Part shown: positions 41,608 through 50,000 of the stretch, piece by piece
Layout of the letters: the number at the start of each line of letters is the position of its first letter
Position numbering within the stretch: position 1 is the stretch's first letter
NCBI GenBank assembly: GCA_003241695.1
Contig: QFPN01000002.1
Coordinates: 522,563 to 586,562, forward strand
Direction of reading: 5' to 3'
DNA: 64,000 bases
Source of the DNA: Ancylobacter novellus
GTDB lineage: Bacteria > Pseudomonadota > Alphaproteobacteria > Rhizobiales > Methylopilaceae
Notes under the pieces: model-generated
Seen by the model: the letters and a program-made list of their open reading frames with translations, nothing else
Database searches by the model: none
What the model was told of the DNA's origin: nothing
Position numbers and translations under genes: made by a program

Positions 41608-42045
41608 TTAATGATTTCCTAACGCGACCTCGCGCGCCGTTCCGTTCTGAGGCGACAAGGCTTCGATGATCCGGCAGTCGCGGACGGTTCCGTGACCACA
41701 GTGCCGCACCATCTCACGAAGTTCGGAGCGGAGCGCCGCCAGGTCTGCGATCTTGCGTTCCACTTCGGCGAGATGGACCCGGGCGATCTCGTCCACCGCG
41801 TCGCAGGGGCGGTCCTTCTGGTCGGCGAGATCGAGCAGCGTCCGCACTTGATCGAGCGAGAAGCCGAGGTCGCGGGACCTGCGAATGAAACTCAGCCGGG
41901 CGAGATGGTCTGCGTCGTAGGCGCGATAGTTGCCCGAGGTGCGGCGCGGCGCGGCCAGAAGGCCGATCCGCTCGTAGTAGCGGATGGTCTCGACCTTGGT
42001 GTCCGTCGCCCGTCCGAGTTCGCCGATCGAAAGATCGTCCGACAT
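41608..42045 (-). CDS. MerR-family heavy-metal regulator (ZntR/CadR-like)
   Basis: A 145-residue MerR protein: winged-helix DNA-binding domain (SIGELGRATDTKVETIRYYERIGLL, then NYRAYDADHLARLSFIRRSRDLGFS), dimerisation helix, and a C-terminal metal loop with cysteines in RPCDAV and HCGHGTVRDCRII. That loop is like the zinc/cadmium/lead sensors ZntR and CadR. It is divergent from the P1B-ATPase gene and its operator lies between them. It may also control the czc genes downstream on its own strand (inference). Confidence 0.92.
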   Translation of the reverse strand: MSDDLSIGELGRATDTKVETIRYYERIGLLAAPRRTSGNYRAYDADHLARLSFIRRSRDLGFSLDQVRTLLDLADQKDRPCDAVDEIARVHLAEVERKIADLAALRSELREMVRHCGHGTVRDCRIIEALSPQNGTAREVALGNH

Positions 42046-42048
42046 GGC

Positions 42049-42079
42049 TTGACCCTGTAGTTGCTACAGGCCGCATATC
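42049..42079 (+). promoter_or_regulatory. MerR-type promoter/operator of the zinc ATPase gene
   Basis: TTGACC (42049-42054) and CATATC (42074-42079) are separated by an overlong 19-bp spacer. A perfect 7-3-7 dyad CCTGTAG-TTG-CTACAGG (42054-42070) fills the spacer. This is the classic geometry for MerR proteins that untwist the promoter on metal binding. Confidence 0.9.
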
Positions 42080-42111
42080 GTGCGTCACGTCGGAATTGTC
42101 GAGGTGACGGA

Positions 42112-44250
42112 ATGGCCGCCGCAAGCGCGTTGAAGCTGCGCATCGAGGGCATGGACTGCGGGTCCTGCGCCGCGAAGATCGAGACCGCCATGCGGCGCAT
42201 GCCGGGCGTCGACGCCGTCGAGGTGAGCGTCGCGGCCGCTTCCATGTCGATCACCGTCGACGAAGATCGGACCAGCCGCGAAGCGATCCGTGCGAAGGTC
42301 GAGGCTCTCGGCTACACGGCGATCGACCCGGCCGGAGCCGTCCAGGCCGACGATCACGACATCGGCGACACGGAGCAGCCGTGGTGGTCGACCCCGAAGG
42401 GCAGGCTGGTGCTGGCGTCCGGAGCGTTGCTGGCCGTTGCCTGGGGGGTGGCGCAGCTCGAGCCGCAATGGGCCGCCTGGCCTTATGTGGTCGCGGCGTT
42501 GATCGCGCTCGTTCCCGTCGTCCGGCGGGCGGTGGTCGGCGCGCTCAACGGCACCCCGTTCAGCATCGAGACGCTGATGGCGGTCGCGGCGCTCGGAGCG
42601 ATCGCGATCGGCGAGGCGCCGGAGGCCGCGGTCGTCGTCTTCCTGTTCGCGATCGGAGAACTGCTCGAAGGGATTGCGGCGAGCCGCGCGCGGGCGGGCG
42701 TCAAGGCGCTGGTCGATCTCATGCCCCGCACAGCGCGCCGCATTCGTGGCGACGCCGTGGAGACGGTCGACGCCTCCGAGCTCGGCGTCGGCGATCTCGT
42801 TCTGGTGCGCCCCGGCGACCGGGCGCCGTCCGACGGCGTGGTCGCGGAGGGCGCCTCCGAGATGAACGAGGCGCCGATCACGGGCGAGTCGCGGCCGGTT
42901 CCCAAAGAGGTCGGCTCGACCGTCTATGCGGGGAGCGTCAACGCGAACGGCGAACTCCGCGTCACGATAACCAAGGCGGCGGCCGACAACACCATCGCGC
43001 GCATCGTGCACATGGTGGAGGAGGCGCAGGCGACCAAGGCTCCGACCGCGCGGTTCATCGAGCGCTTCAGTCGCTGGTACACGCCGGGCGCCATGGCGTT
43101 CTCGGCTCTCGTCATCCTGCTTCCGCCGCTGCTGGCGGGGGGCGACTGGCAGACCTGGATCTATCGCGGCCTCGCCGTGCTGCTGATCGCCTGTCCCTGC
43201 GCGCTCGTGATCTCGACGCCTGCAGCCGTGGCGTCCGCGCTTGCGGGCGGGGCGCGTCGCGGCCTGCTCGTAAAGGGCGGGGCGGCGCTGGAGACGCTGG
43301 GGCGCCTGAAGACCATCGCGTTCGACAAGACGGGCACGCTCACCGTGGGGCGCCCGAGGGTCGTCGACGCGGAGCCGTTCGCCGGAAACGCCGACGAGCT
43401 TCTCGCCAAGGCGGCGGCGGTCGAGCGCGGCTCGAGCCACCCCCTCGGGGCCGCGATCGTCGAGGAGGCGCTCGCCCGGGGGCTTGCCATCCCGAACGCG
43501 TTCGGCGGCGGCGCAACGCCGGGCAAGGGCGTGACCGCCCGGCTGATGTCGGGCTTCGTCACCGTCGGCTCGCCCCGCTACGCCGCCGAGAAAGGCCTGC
43601 TCGCGGGCGAAGCGGCCGAGCGCGCGGCCGCGCTCGAAGCCGAGGGCAAGACGGTGGTTGCGGTGAGCGAGGGCGACCGCCTTCTCGGGCTCGTGGCGCT
43701 CAGGGACACGCTTCGGCCGGACGCCGCCGACGGGCTCGCCCGTCTGCGCGCGCTTGGCCTGCGGACCATCATGCTCACGGGCGACAACGCGCGCGCCGCA
43801 GCCGCGATCGCGGCCGAGCTTGGCGTCGAGCACAGGGCCGAACTGCTTCCCGAGACAAAGCTCACGGCGATTTCGGAGCTGCGCAGCGAGGGTCCCATCG
43901 CGATGGTGGGCGACGGCGTGAACGACGCGCCGGCGCTCGCCGCGGCGTCCGTCGGCGTCGCGATGGGCGGCGGGACCGACGTCGCGCTGGAGGCGGCGGA
44001 GGTCGCCCTGCTGCGGGATCGGGTGGGCGGCGTCGCGGACCTCGTCCAGCTGTCGCGCGCGACGCTTTCCAACATCCACATCAACGTCGCGCTCGCGCTC
44101 GGCCTCAAGGCCGCGTTCCTCGCCGCGACGCTCGGCGGATGGGCGCCGCTGTGGATGGCGATCCTGGCCGACACCGGCGCGACCGTGCTCGTGACCGCCA
44201 ACGCCCTCCGACTGCTCCGGTTTCAAACCGCGGAGCGGCCGCAGGCGTGA
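42112..44250 (+). CDS. zntA: zinc/cadmium/lead-exporting P1B-type ATPase (ZntA/CadA)
   Basis: A 712-residue P-type ATPase. An N-terminal heavy-metal-associated domain has GMDCGSC. Then come the transmembrane bundle, actuator TGES, intramembrane CPC in IACPCALVIS, phosphorylation site DKTGTLT, SSHPLG (the P1B HP motif), MLTGDN and GDGVNDAPAL, and the zinc-type C-terminal helices LALGLKAAF and ILADTGATVLVTANALRLLR. I start at ATG 42112, preceded by GAGG. It exports divalent soft metals to the periplasm, from which the RND pump could remove them. Confidence 0.95.
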   Translation: MAAASALKLRIEGMDCGSCAAKIETAMRRMPGVDAVEVSVAAASMSITVDEDRTSREAIRAKVEALGYTAIDPAGAVQADDHDIGDTEQPWWSTPKGRLVLASGALLAVAWGVAQLEPQWAAWPYVVAALIALVPVVRRAVVGALNGTPFSIETLMAVAALGAIAIGEAPEAAVVVFLFAIGELLEGIAASRARAGVKALVDLMPRTARRIRGDAVETVDASELGVGDLVLVRPGDRAPSDGVVAEGASEMNEAPITGESRPVPKEVGSTVYAGSVNANGELRVTITKAAADNTIARIVHMVEEAQATKAPTARFIERFSRWYTPGAMAFSALVILLPPLLAGGDWQTWIYRGLAVLLIACPCALVISTPAAVASALAGGARRGLLVKGGAALETLGRLKTIAFDKTGTLTVGRPRVVDAEPFAGNADELLAKAAAVERGSSHPLGAAIVEEALARGLAIPNAFGGGATPGKGVTARLMSGFVTVGSPRYAAEKGLLAGEAAERAAALEAEGKTVVAVSEGDRLLGLVALRDTLRPDAADGLARLRALGLRTIMLTGDNARAAAAIAAELGVEHRAELLPETKLTAISELRSEGPIAMVGDGVNDAPALAAASVGVAMGGGTDVALEAAEVALLRDRVGGVADLVQLSRATLSNIHINVALALGLKAAFLAATLGGWAPLWMAILADTGATVLVTANALRLLRFQTAERPQA

Positions 44251-44402
44251 TCGACGTCGACCGTCGATCGGCGTGAACGCCGGGAAGTCGACGGCGGAGC
44301 GCGAAACACGGCCGTGCGCTTAGTCGAAGTTAGGGGATTTCCCTCATTCGCGCCGAGCAGCCCTGCGTTTAGCTTGTCTTTCGACAGGCAGAGGAGAAGC
44401 GC

Positions 44403-45275
44403 ATGTCCGACAACAGCGACCTGAGCAAGCAACCGACCCCGGACGTGGCGGAAGACAATGCGTTCTTCCCGTCAGCCTATTCGCTGGGTGAGTTCACGTC
44501 CGCCAAATCAGATCTCGGCGACGCCGACTATCCGAACGCCTACACCGGCGGGCGGCTGAAAATCCTGATGATCGCCACGGATGAGCGATATCTGCTCATG
44601 GAGAACGGCACGTTCTTTTCGACGGGCAATCACCCGGTCGAGATGCTGCTGCCGATGTACCATCTCGACAAGGCGGGCTTCGCCTTCGATATCGCCACGA
44701 TCTCCGGCAATCCCGTCAAGCTGGAGCTCTGGGCCTACCCCAAAGACGACGAAGCCGTCGCCAGCATCTACGAAAAGTACAGGGAGCAGTTGAAAAACCC
44801 CCTCAAGCTCGCCGACGTGGTGGCCGACAGGCTGGGGGCCGACAGCGACTATGCGGCGGTCTTCATTCCCGGCGGGCACGGCGCGCTGAACGGCGTTCCT
44901 TTCAGCGCCGACGTGAAGAAGACGCTCGACTGGGCCTTGGCCGCGGACAGGCACGTCATTTCGCTCTGCCATGGGCCGGCAGCGTTGCTGGCCGCTAAAA
45001 TCGGCGAGGAGAGCAATCCGTTCAGAGGCTACAAGATCTGCTCTTTCCCCGACTCCATCGACGCGAAGACGCCGGAGATGGGCTACATGCCCGGGGCCAT
45101 GCCGTGGTTCATCGGCGAACGTCTGCGCGAGGACGGTCTCGAGATCGTCAACACCGACATCAAGGGCACGGTGCATCAGGACCGCAAGCTGATCACCGGA
45201 GACAGCCCGTTCGCCTCCAACAATCTCGGCAAGGCGGCCGCTAAGGCGCTGCTGGCTGAGTACGGGGCGAAGTAA
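44403..45275 (+). CDS. hchA: Hsp31/HchA-type DJ-1 family protein (glyoxalase III/deglycase)
   Basis: A 290-residue DJ-1/PfpI superfamily protein of Hsp31 size. The N-terminal linker ends in DAFFPSAYSLGEF-like residues, then KILMIATDERYLLMENGTFFSTGNHPVEMLLP, IPGGHGAL, and the nucleophilic elbow ISLCHGPAALLAA with the catalytic Cys. These proteins detoxify methylglyoxal and act as stress chaperones. A GGAGAAGC ribosome site precedes the ATG. It is monocistronic, followed by a 12-bp GC hairpin (45287-45314). Confidence 0.93.
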   Translation: MSDNSDLSKQPTPDVAEDNAFFPSAYSLGEFTSAKSDLGDADYPNAYTGGRLKILMIATDERYLLMENGTFFSTGNHPVEMLLPMYHLDKAGFAFDIATISGNPVKLELWAYPKDDEAVASIYEKYREQLKNPLKLADVVADRLGADSDYAAVFIPGGHGALNGVPFSADVKKTLDWALAADRHVISLCHGPAALLAAKIGEESNPFRGYKICSFPDSIDAKTPEMGYMPGAMPWFIGERLREDGLEIVNTDIKGTVHQDRKLITGDSPFASNNLGKAAAKALLAEYGAK

Positions 45276-45286
45276 CCTCGCGCAGA

Positions 45287-45314
45287 CGGCGGCGGGGGCG
45301 CGCCTCCGCCGCCG
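45287..45314 (+). other. GC hairpin between hchA and the luxR-type gene
   Basis: Stem CGGCGGCGG with CCGCCGCCG, extended by G-T and two G-C pairs around a CGCG loop. There is no T-run. It may be a weak terminator or mRNA 3'-end protector for hchA. Confidence 0.45.
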
Positions 45315-45333
45315 CGTAAGGATCGCGCAGCCG

Positions 45334-46038
45334 ATGACCGACCTTTGGGACGCCCTTAAAGCCATCGAGGGCAGCGGCGACCTCGCTTCGATCCAGAGGG
45401 ATGTTCGCGCGCTGGTCCGGCCGCTCGGCTACGATCGGATCGTGCTGTTTTCGATCACGGCCCAGCGTGACGAGTTGGTGGAGCGCGTCTACTGGGTCGA
45501 GGGCGGCTGGTTTGAGACGGGAGAGGCGGTCGACGCGCTCACCTATATCCGCCGCTGTCCGGTCACGCGGCACGTTCTCGAGACCGATCAACCGTTTTTC
45601 TGGACGAAGACCCGCACCGAGCATGGAGCGAGCTATCGCATCGTCGCGACCCCGCATGGACCAGGCGTTCACGGGCTGCAGACGCCGATCTTCGGTCATG
45701 CGGGCCTCGAAGGCGCCGTCAGCTTCGGAGGCGTTCAGGTCGACGTCTCGGCCCAGACCCGTCATTCACTCGCGCTGCTCGGCGCCGTCGCGTTCCAAGC
45801 GGCCCGCCGCCTGATCGAAGATCACGAACCGGTTCGGACGACGAAACTGTCCGCACGGGAAAGGGAAATCCTGCGGTGGGTTGGGGCCGGCCGTCGTTTG
45901 GCCGACATCGCCAGCACGCTCGACCTGTCGGAGCGAACAGTGGAAAATCATCTGCGCCGCATCCGGCAGAGGCTGAGGGTTTCGACGACGGCGCAGGCGG
46001 TCCAGACAGCGATCCGCTCAGGCGAGATCACGCCGTAG
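45334..46038 (+). CDS. LuxR-family regulator with autoinducer-binding-like domain (solo)
   Basis: A 234-residue protein with an N-terminal autoinducer-binding-like fold (YDRIVLFSI, WFETGEAVDALTYIRRCPVTRHV, DQPFFWTK) and a C-terminal LuxR helix-turn-helix (LSAREREILRWVGAGRRLADIA, then SERTVENHLRRIRQRL). No luxI-type synthase gene is nearby. The aspartate that normally follows the YI-x2 segment (D-P-V in acyl-homoserine-lactone binders) is Cys here (RRCPV), so its ligand may differ or be absent. Confidence 0.88.
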   Translation: MTDLWDALKAIEGSGDLASIQRDVRALVRPLGYDRIVLFSITAQRDELVERVYWVEGGWFETGEAVDALTYIRRCPVTRHVLETDQPFFWTKTRTEHGASYRIVATPHGPGVHGLQTPIFGHAGLEGAVSFGGVQVDVSAQTRHSLALLGAVAFQAARRLIEDHEPVRTTKLSAREREILRWVGAGRRLADIASTLDLSERTVENHLRRIRQRLRVSTTAQAVQTAIRSGEITP

Positions 46039-46074
46039 CGCGCTTCCGGTATGGCCGATCGTCAGCGGCGTGAA

Positions 46075-46265
46075 ACAGGGCGAGACCTCGGAAGTAGCCG
46101 TAGAAAGCGCGATCGGGCGTGCGCCCGCAACGATCTTACGCCAAAAGGATCGCGAACGGCGACGCTCGGCGGGATGGGCGACGCTGTGGATGGCGATCCT
46201 CGCCGACGCCGGCGCGACCGTGCTCGTGACGGCCAACGCCCTCCGGCCGCTCCGGGTTCAGGCGG
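46075..46265 (+). pseudogene. relict 3' end of a P1B-type metal ATPase gene
   Basis: Read in the frame starting at 46070, the segment shows TSEVAVESA (like TDVALEAA of the zinc ATPase) and then WATLWMAILADAGATVLVTANALRPLR. The second stretch is the C-terminal helix of the zinc ATPase encoded at 42112, with close DNA identity at 46173-46257. The connecting 40 or so codons are missing and there is no start for a full protein. It is a decayed copy or the remains of a second metal ATPase. Confidence 0.8.
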
Positions 46266-46290
46266 GATCTCAAGCGAAAAGCATGAGGCC

Positions 46291-46704
46291 ATGACGATGA
46301 TCGACCATATGGGCGTCCACACCGCGGACATCGAAAAGGCGCGGCGATTTTACGACGCGGCGCTTGAGCCGCTCGGCGTCTCGACGGTGATGGAAGTGAC
46401 GCCAGCGCAGACGGGCGGCTACCACGGCGTCGGATATGGAACTGGGGAGAAACCGTTCTTCTGGCTGTCGAGCGAAAGCGGCCGCGCAGTTCCCGATGGC
46501 ATGCGCGGAATGGGCGTCCACGTCGCGTTCGAGGCGGGAAGCCGGGCCGCGGTCGACGCCTTCTACGCGGCGGCGATGAAACACGGCGGGCGCGACAACG
46601 GACCGCCCGGCGTCAGGCCTCATTATCATCCGGCCTACTATGCGGCTTTCGTGTTCGATCCTGATGGGATCAATGTCGAGGCCGTGTGCCATAAGCCGGA
46701 GTGA
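46291..46704 (+). CDS. VOC-family (glyoxalase/bleomycin-resistance) protein
   Basis: A 137-residue single-domain VOC protein: IDHMGVHTADIEKARRFYDAALEPLG at the N terminus, FFWLSSE, GMGVHVAFEAGSRAAVDAFYAAAMKHGG and the terminal FVFDPDGINVEAVCH. It has the metal-ligand His and Glu positions of the family. Substrate unknown. ATG 46291 and ATG 46297 are both possible; a GAGG lies eight bases before the second. It begins just after the ATPase relict. Confidence 0.88.
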   Translation: MTMIDHMGVHTADIEKARRFYDAALEPLGVSTVMEVTPAQTGGYHGVGYGTGEKPFFWLSSESGRAVPDGMRGMGVHVAFEAGSRAAVDAFYAAAMKHGGRDNGPPGVRPHYHPAYYAAFVFDPDGINVEAVCHKPE

Positions 46705-46882
46705 GACGGAGGGCAGCAGGCTTTCAGGGCTCCTCAAGACGGCTTGACGATTTGAGGATTGCGACCGGCGTCCCGTCTTCTTTCAGGGGCTCAGCCCGCG
46801 TTGGGGCGGTCGCTTCCGCATGCCGCCAACGCACGGCCGCGCCACACGCCGCAGCTTGAAACGATTTAACGAGATGGAATCT

Positions 46883-46957
46883 TGGCTGGGGCGGGAGGAT
46901 TCGAACCTCCGCATGGGGGAATCAAAATCCCCTGCCTTACCGCTTGGCTACGCCCCA
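46883..46957 (-). tRNA. tRNA-Gln (anticodon TTG)
   Basis: The minus strand folds as a cloverleaf: 7-bp acceptor TGGGGCG/CGCCCCA, D-arm with AGCCAAGCGGTAAGGC, anticodon loop TTTTGAT on a GGGGA/TCCCC stem, a short variable loop and TGCGGAGGTTCGAATCCTCC for the T-arm. The CCA end is encoded. Length 75. Confidence 0.96.
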
Positions 46958-47037
46958 TCGGCTTGTCGCCGGATCGCGCGATGGATAGCGGTGGGACGGG
47001 CGCGCCGCAACCGTCGCGTCGCGATCCCGGAGCGGAC

Positions 47038-47949
47038 ATGGCCGACGACCTCGTTTTCGACAGATCGACCGACGCGGAACCGGGGCTCGCCGTGGAGGTC
47101 GCGCCGCTTGTCCGCCGCATCGTCGCGCCGAACCCGTCGCCCTTCACCTTCACCGGCACCGCGACCTATCTGGTCGGGCGCGGAACGGTCGCGATCGTCG
47201 ATCCCGGACCGGATCACGCCGGTCATCGCCATAGCGTGCTCGCGGCGCTCGACGGGGAGACGGTGAGCCATGTCGTCGTCACCCACACCCACATGGACCA
47301 CAGCCAGGGCGCCCGCGCGATGGCGGAGGCGATCGGCGCGAAACTCGTGGGCGCCGCGCCCCACGAACGCTTCCGCGCGCTCCACGCCGGCGAGACCGCA
47401 GCCCTCGAGGCCGGGATCGATCACGGCTATCGGCCCGACGAGACGCTCGCGGACGGGGAGGGGATATCGGGCCCCGGCTGGTCGCTGGTCGCGGTGGCGA
47501 CGCCCGGACATACGGCCAATCACCTCTGCTTCGCGCTGCCGGAAGCGCGGCTGCTGCTGTCGGGCGACCATGTCATGGCCTGGTCGACCACCATCGTGGC
47601 GCCGCCGGACGGCGCCATGGGACCTTACGTCGCCTCGCTGCGCCGGCTGATCGAGCGCGACGAGGATTTCTATCTGCCGGGCCATGGGCCGGCGCTCCGC
47701 AACGCCCGGGTCTTCGCGCGTCATCTGCTCGGCCACCGGCTGATGCGCGAGAGCGCGATCCGCGGGCGGCTCGCCGAGGGGCCGAAGCGCGTCGTCGATC
47801 TCGTCGCGGAGCTCTATCGCGGCCTCGATCCCCGGCTGACCCGCGCCGCGGGGCTGTCGGTCTACGCCCATCTCGAGGACCTCGCAGAGCGCGGCCTCGT
47901 CGCGACCGACGGGCCGCCGCGGCTCGACGGGCTCTATCGGGTCTCTTAA
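47038..47949 (+). CDS. metallo-beta-lactamase fold hydrolase (LACTB2-like)
   Basis: A 303-residue MBL-fold protein. The zinc motif is HTHMDHSQGA (about 80), further ligands are in TPGHTANHLCF and LSGDHVM, and the late His is in LPGHGP. A C-terminal winged-helix region (RVVDLVAELYRGLDPRLTRAAGLSVYAHLEDL) is typical of the LACTB2 group, which includes nucleases and lactonases. I start at ATG 47038 because GGAG sits six bases upstream; longer frames reach back into the tRNA on the other strand. Confidence 0.88.
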   Translation: MADDLVFDRSTDAEPGLAVEVAPLVRRIVAPNPSPFTFTGTATYLVGRGTVAIVDPGPDHAGHRHSVLAALDGETVSHVVVTHTHMDHSQGARAMAEAIGAKLVGAAPHERFRALHAGETAALEAGIDHGYRPDETLADGEGISGPGWSLVAVATPGHTANHLCFALPEARLLLSGDHVMAWSTTIVAPPDGAMGPYVASLRRLIERDEDFYLPGHGPALRNARVFARHLLGHRLMRESAIRGRLAEGPKRVVDLVAELYRGLDPRLTRAAGLSVYAHLEDLAERGLVATDGPPRLDGLYRVS

Positions 47950-48737
47950 GTCCCGCCGCCCGCAGCCGCCGAAAGCTCTTCGAGGAAGGCGCGGATGCGT
48001 TCGGCGTTGGCGCCGAAATCGGTCACGCCGAAGCGCGAGGCGGAGCGCATGTCGACGCGGGAGCCGTCGCCGTCCGGACGGATGCGGATCGAGACGTCGT
48101 CGGAGAAGCCGAGAACGGGCGTGCGCGCCACGGCGTCGATGCGCCCGCGAGGCGGCCCGCCGCGTGGAAACGACGTCGGCCCCAGCAGCCGCCAGCCGCG
48201 CTCCTCGACGAGCCCGATCGCGAGGTTCGAGACTTCTTCCGGCGGAAGCGGAAGGATCAGCGGCCCGAGCGCCGGATAGGCCGCGCGCTGCGTCTCGGCC
48301 TGCCCCGGCGGGATCGCGCCGGGGACGGGCAAGTCGGCCGCGCCGCGGTCGCGCGCCGCTCGCTCGAAACGCGGCGGGTCGGCGAGATCGGTCGAGACGT
48401 CGACGAGCCGCGTCGGGACCGTCAGCCCTCGGCCTGCGACATAGGCCGGCCCCGCCAGCGTGAGCGCGGCGATCGTGAGGGCGAACATCGCCCTGACGCC
48501 GCCCGTCCGGCCGGTCCGCCACACCGCGACCATGGCCGCGACCGAAACACAGGCGGCGACGGCGGCGAGCGCCAGCCCGGCGAGAAAGGCCGGAAACGCC
48601 GCGGAAGCCTCGACCGCGCGGAAGCGGATCAGCACGGCCGCATAGAGCGTGACCAGCGCCGCGAAGAAGGCGAGCGACAGCGCCGCGCCGGCGAGGATCG
48701 AGCGTCGCGGGGGAGGGGGCGTCAGGCTGAAGCTCAT
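47946..48737 (-). CDS. DUF1499 membrane protein
   Basis: A 263-residue protein with three N-terminal hydrophobic segments (about 15-37, 45-70, 83-105) and a C-terminal DUF1499 domain (PPRFERAARDRG, PLILPLPPEEVSNLAIGLVEERGW, VLGFSDDVSIRIRP, SRVDMRSASRFGVTDFGANAERIRAFLEEL). Function unknown; such proteins are widespread in alphaproteobacteria. It overlaps the convergent MBL gene by four bases at its 3' end and the M48 protease gene by four at its start. Confidence 0.85.
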   Translation of the reverse strand: MSFSLTPPPPRRSILAGAALSLAFFAALVTLYAAVLIRFRAVEASAAFPAFLAGLALAAVAACVSVAAMVAVWRTGRTGGVRAMFALTIAALTLAGPAYVAGRGLTVPTRLVDVSTDLADPPRFERAARDRGAADLPVPGAIPPGQAETQRAAYPALGPLILPLPPEEVSNLAIGLVEERGWRLLGPTSFPRGGPPRGRIDAVARTPVLGFSDDVSIRIRPDGDGSRVDMRSASRFGVTDFGANAERIRAFLEELSAAAGGGT

Positions 48738-49906
48738 GAGCCCTTGCCGCAGATGCGCCGGATGGCGAGGAAGTCCGCCTGGTCGACGACCGGCGCGGTC
48801 TCGCCGCCGCCGGCCGCCGCGTCGATCCGGCGAAGCCGGTCGACGCTGTCGGGATGGGAGGCGATCCAGCCCTCGAACGGATTGGCGCGGCGCGTCTCGC
48901 CGCTTTCTCCGTCCGACTTGGGCGCCGGTCCCGGCTTGTCGTCCGTCTTCGCTTCCTCGTCGGTGAGACGGACGAGAAAGGCGCCGAAGGCCCGCGGGTC
49001 CGCGCCGACCTTCTTCATCAGATCGACCGCATAGGCATCCGCGCCGGTTTCCGCCGCGCGGGAATAGGACGCTTCGCTGAGCACCCGCGCGACCGTGATC
49101 GCCGCCGTGCCGCCGACGAAGTCGCCGAGGATGAAGCCGAACAGCAGCGAGGTTCCCCCGGCCTGCAGCGCGCGCTTCGAGCCGTCGCGATGGGCGACGT
49201 GGCCGATCTCGTGGGCGAGGACGCCGGCGATCTCGTCGGAGGATTTCGCCTCCTGGATCAGCCCGTCGAACAGGTAGACGACGCCTCCGGGCAGCGCGAG
49301 GGCGTTCACGAAGTCCGAGCGCACCGCGACGATCTCGATCGGGACGGGGAGGCCTGCGGCGTCCGACAGCTGCTTCGCCATCCGGTCGAGCGCCTCGCGG
49401 CCGGGCGGCTCCTCCGAGCCCTCGCCGCAGGCGAAGGATCCGTCCTTCGTCGGCAGGATCATGCGCAGCTGCCGGTCCGCGGCCTGCCCCATGCGCTGGT
49501 CGACGCTCCAGGGCAGCAGCGGCGCGACCCGATCGGCGAGCGCCGGAACGCCGTAGAGGCCGAACAGCGTAACCGAGACCACCGCCGCGAAGCTCCACAG
49601 CACGACGCGGCGCGTCGTTCCGGCCTCTTCGGTCGATGAGGCCGCAAGGCTCGGCGCGGCCGCGCGGGCGGCGGCGGCGAGCGCGGGGTCGCGGATTTCG
49701 AGGCGGGCGAGCGCCGTTCCGCCGTCGCGGGTCAGCCGCAGCATCTCGGGCGGCGCTGGAAGCTCGCGCAGGTCCCCGTAGGGCCAGGTCTCGAGCCGGC
49801 TTCCGTCCGCTCTCAGGATCGACAGCGCGCCTTCGAGGGCGACGTGGACGTCCTGCCGGCGGTTGGTCCGCCCGTCGAAAAAGACGCCGGTTCCGCTCGT
49901 GGTCAC
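48734..49906 (-). CDS. M48-family membrane-bound zinc metalloprotease
   Basis: A 390-residue protein with an N-terminal cytoplasmic domain, one membrane segment (about 102-122, VVLWSFAAVVSVTLFGLYGV) and a peptidase domain with HEIGH in GVLAHEIGHVAHRD plus the downstream Glu in RAAETGADAYAVDLM. That is the M48 zinc site. Relatives process or degrade envelope proteins. The ATG at 49906 is followed by MTTSGTGVFFDGRTNRRQDV, an opening seen in this subgroup. Confidence 0.9.
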   Translation of the reverse strand: MTTSGTGVFFDGRTNRRQDVHVALEGALSILRADGSRLETWPYGDLRELPAPPEMLRLTRDGGTALARLEIRDPALAAAARAAAPSLAASSTEEAGTTRRVVLWSFAAVVSVTLFGLYGVPALADRVAPLLPWSVDQRMGQAADRQLRMILPTKDGSFACGEGSEEPPGREALDRMAKQLSDAAGLPVPIEIVAVRSDFVNALALPGGVVYLFDGLIQEAKSSDEIAGVLAHEIGHVAHRDGSKRALQAGGTSLLFGFILGDFVGGTAAITVARVLSEASYSRAAETGADAYAVDLMKKVGADPRAFGAFLVRLTDEEAKTDDKPGPAPKSDGESGETRRANPFEGWIASHPDSVDRLRRIDAAAGGGETAPVVDQADFLAIRRICGKGS

Positions 49907-50000
49907 CTGCTACGCCCGGTCACGCTGCGCCGGCGCCGAAGCGGGGCCGGCCATCGGCGAAGCTTGCCAGAGGCGGGGCCGCGCCGCCATCCCGGCGATC

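Noticed and set aside
42085..44226. Minus-strand open frame opposite the zinc ATPase
   Set aside because: The P1B-ATPase motifs are all on the plus strand; the reverse frame is low-complexity and unsupported.
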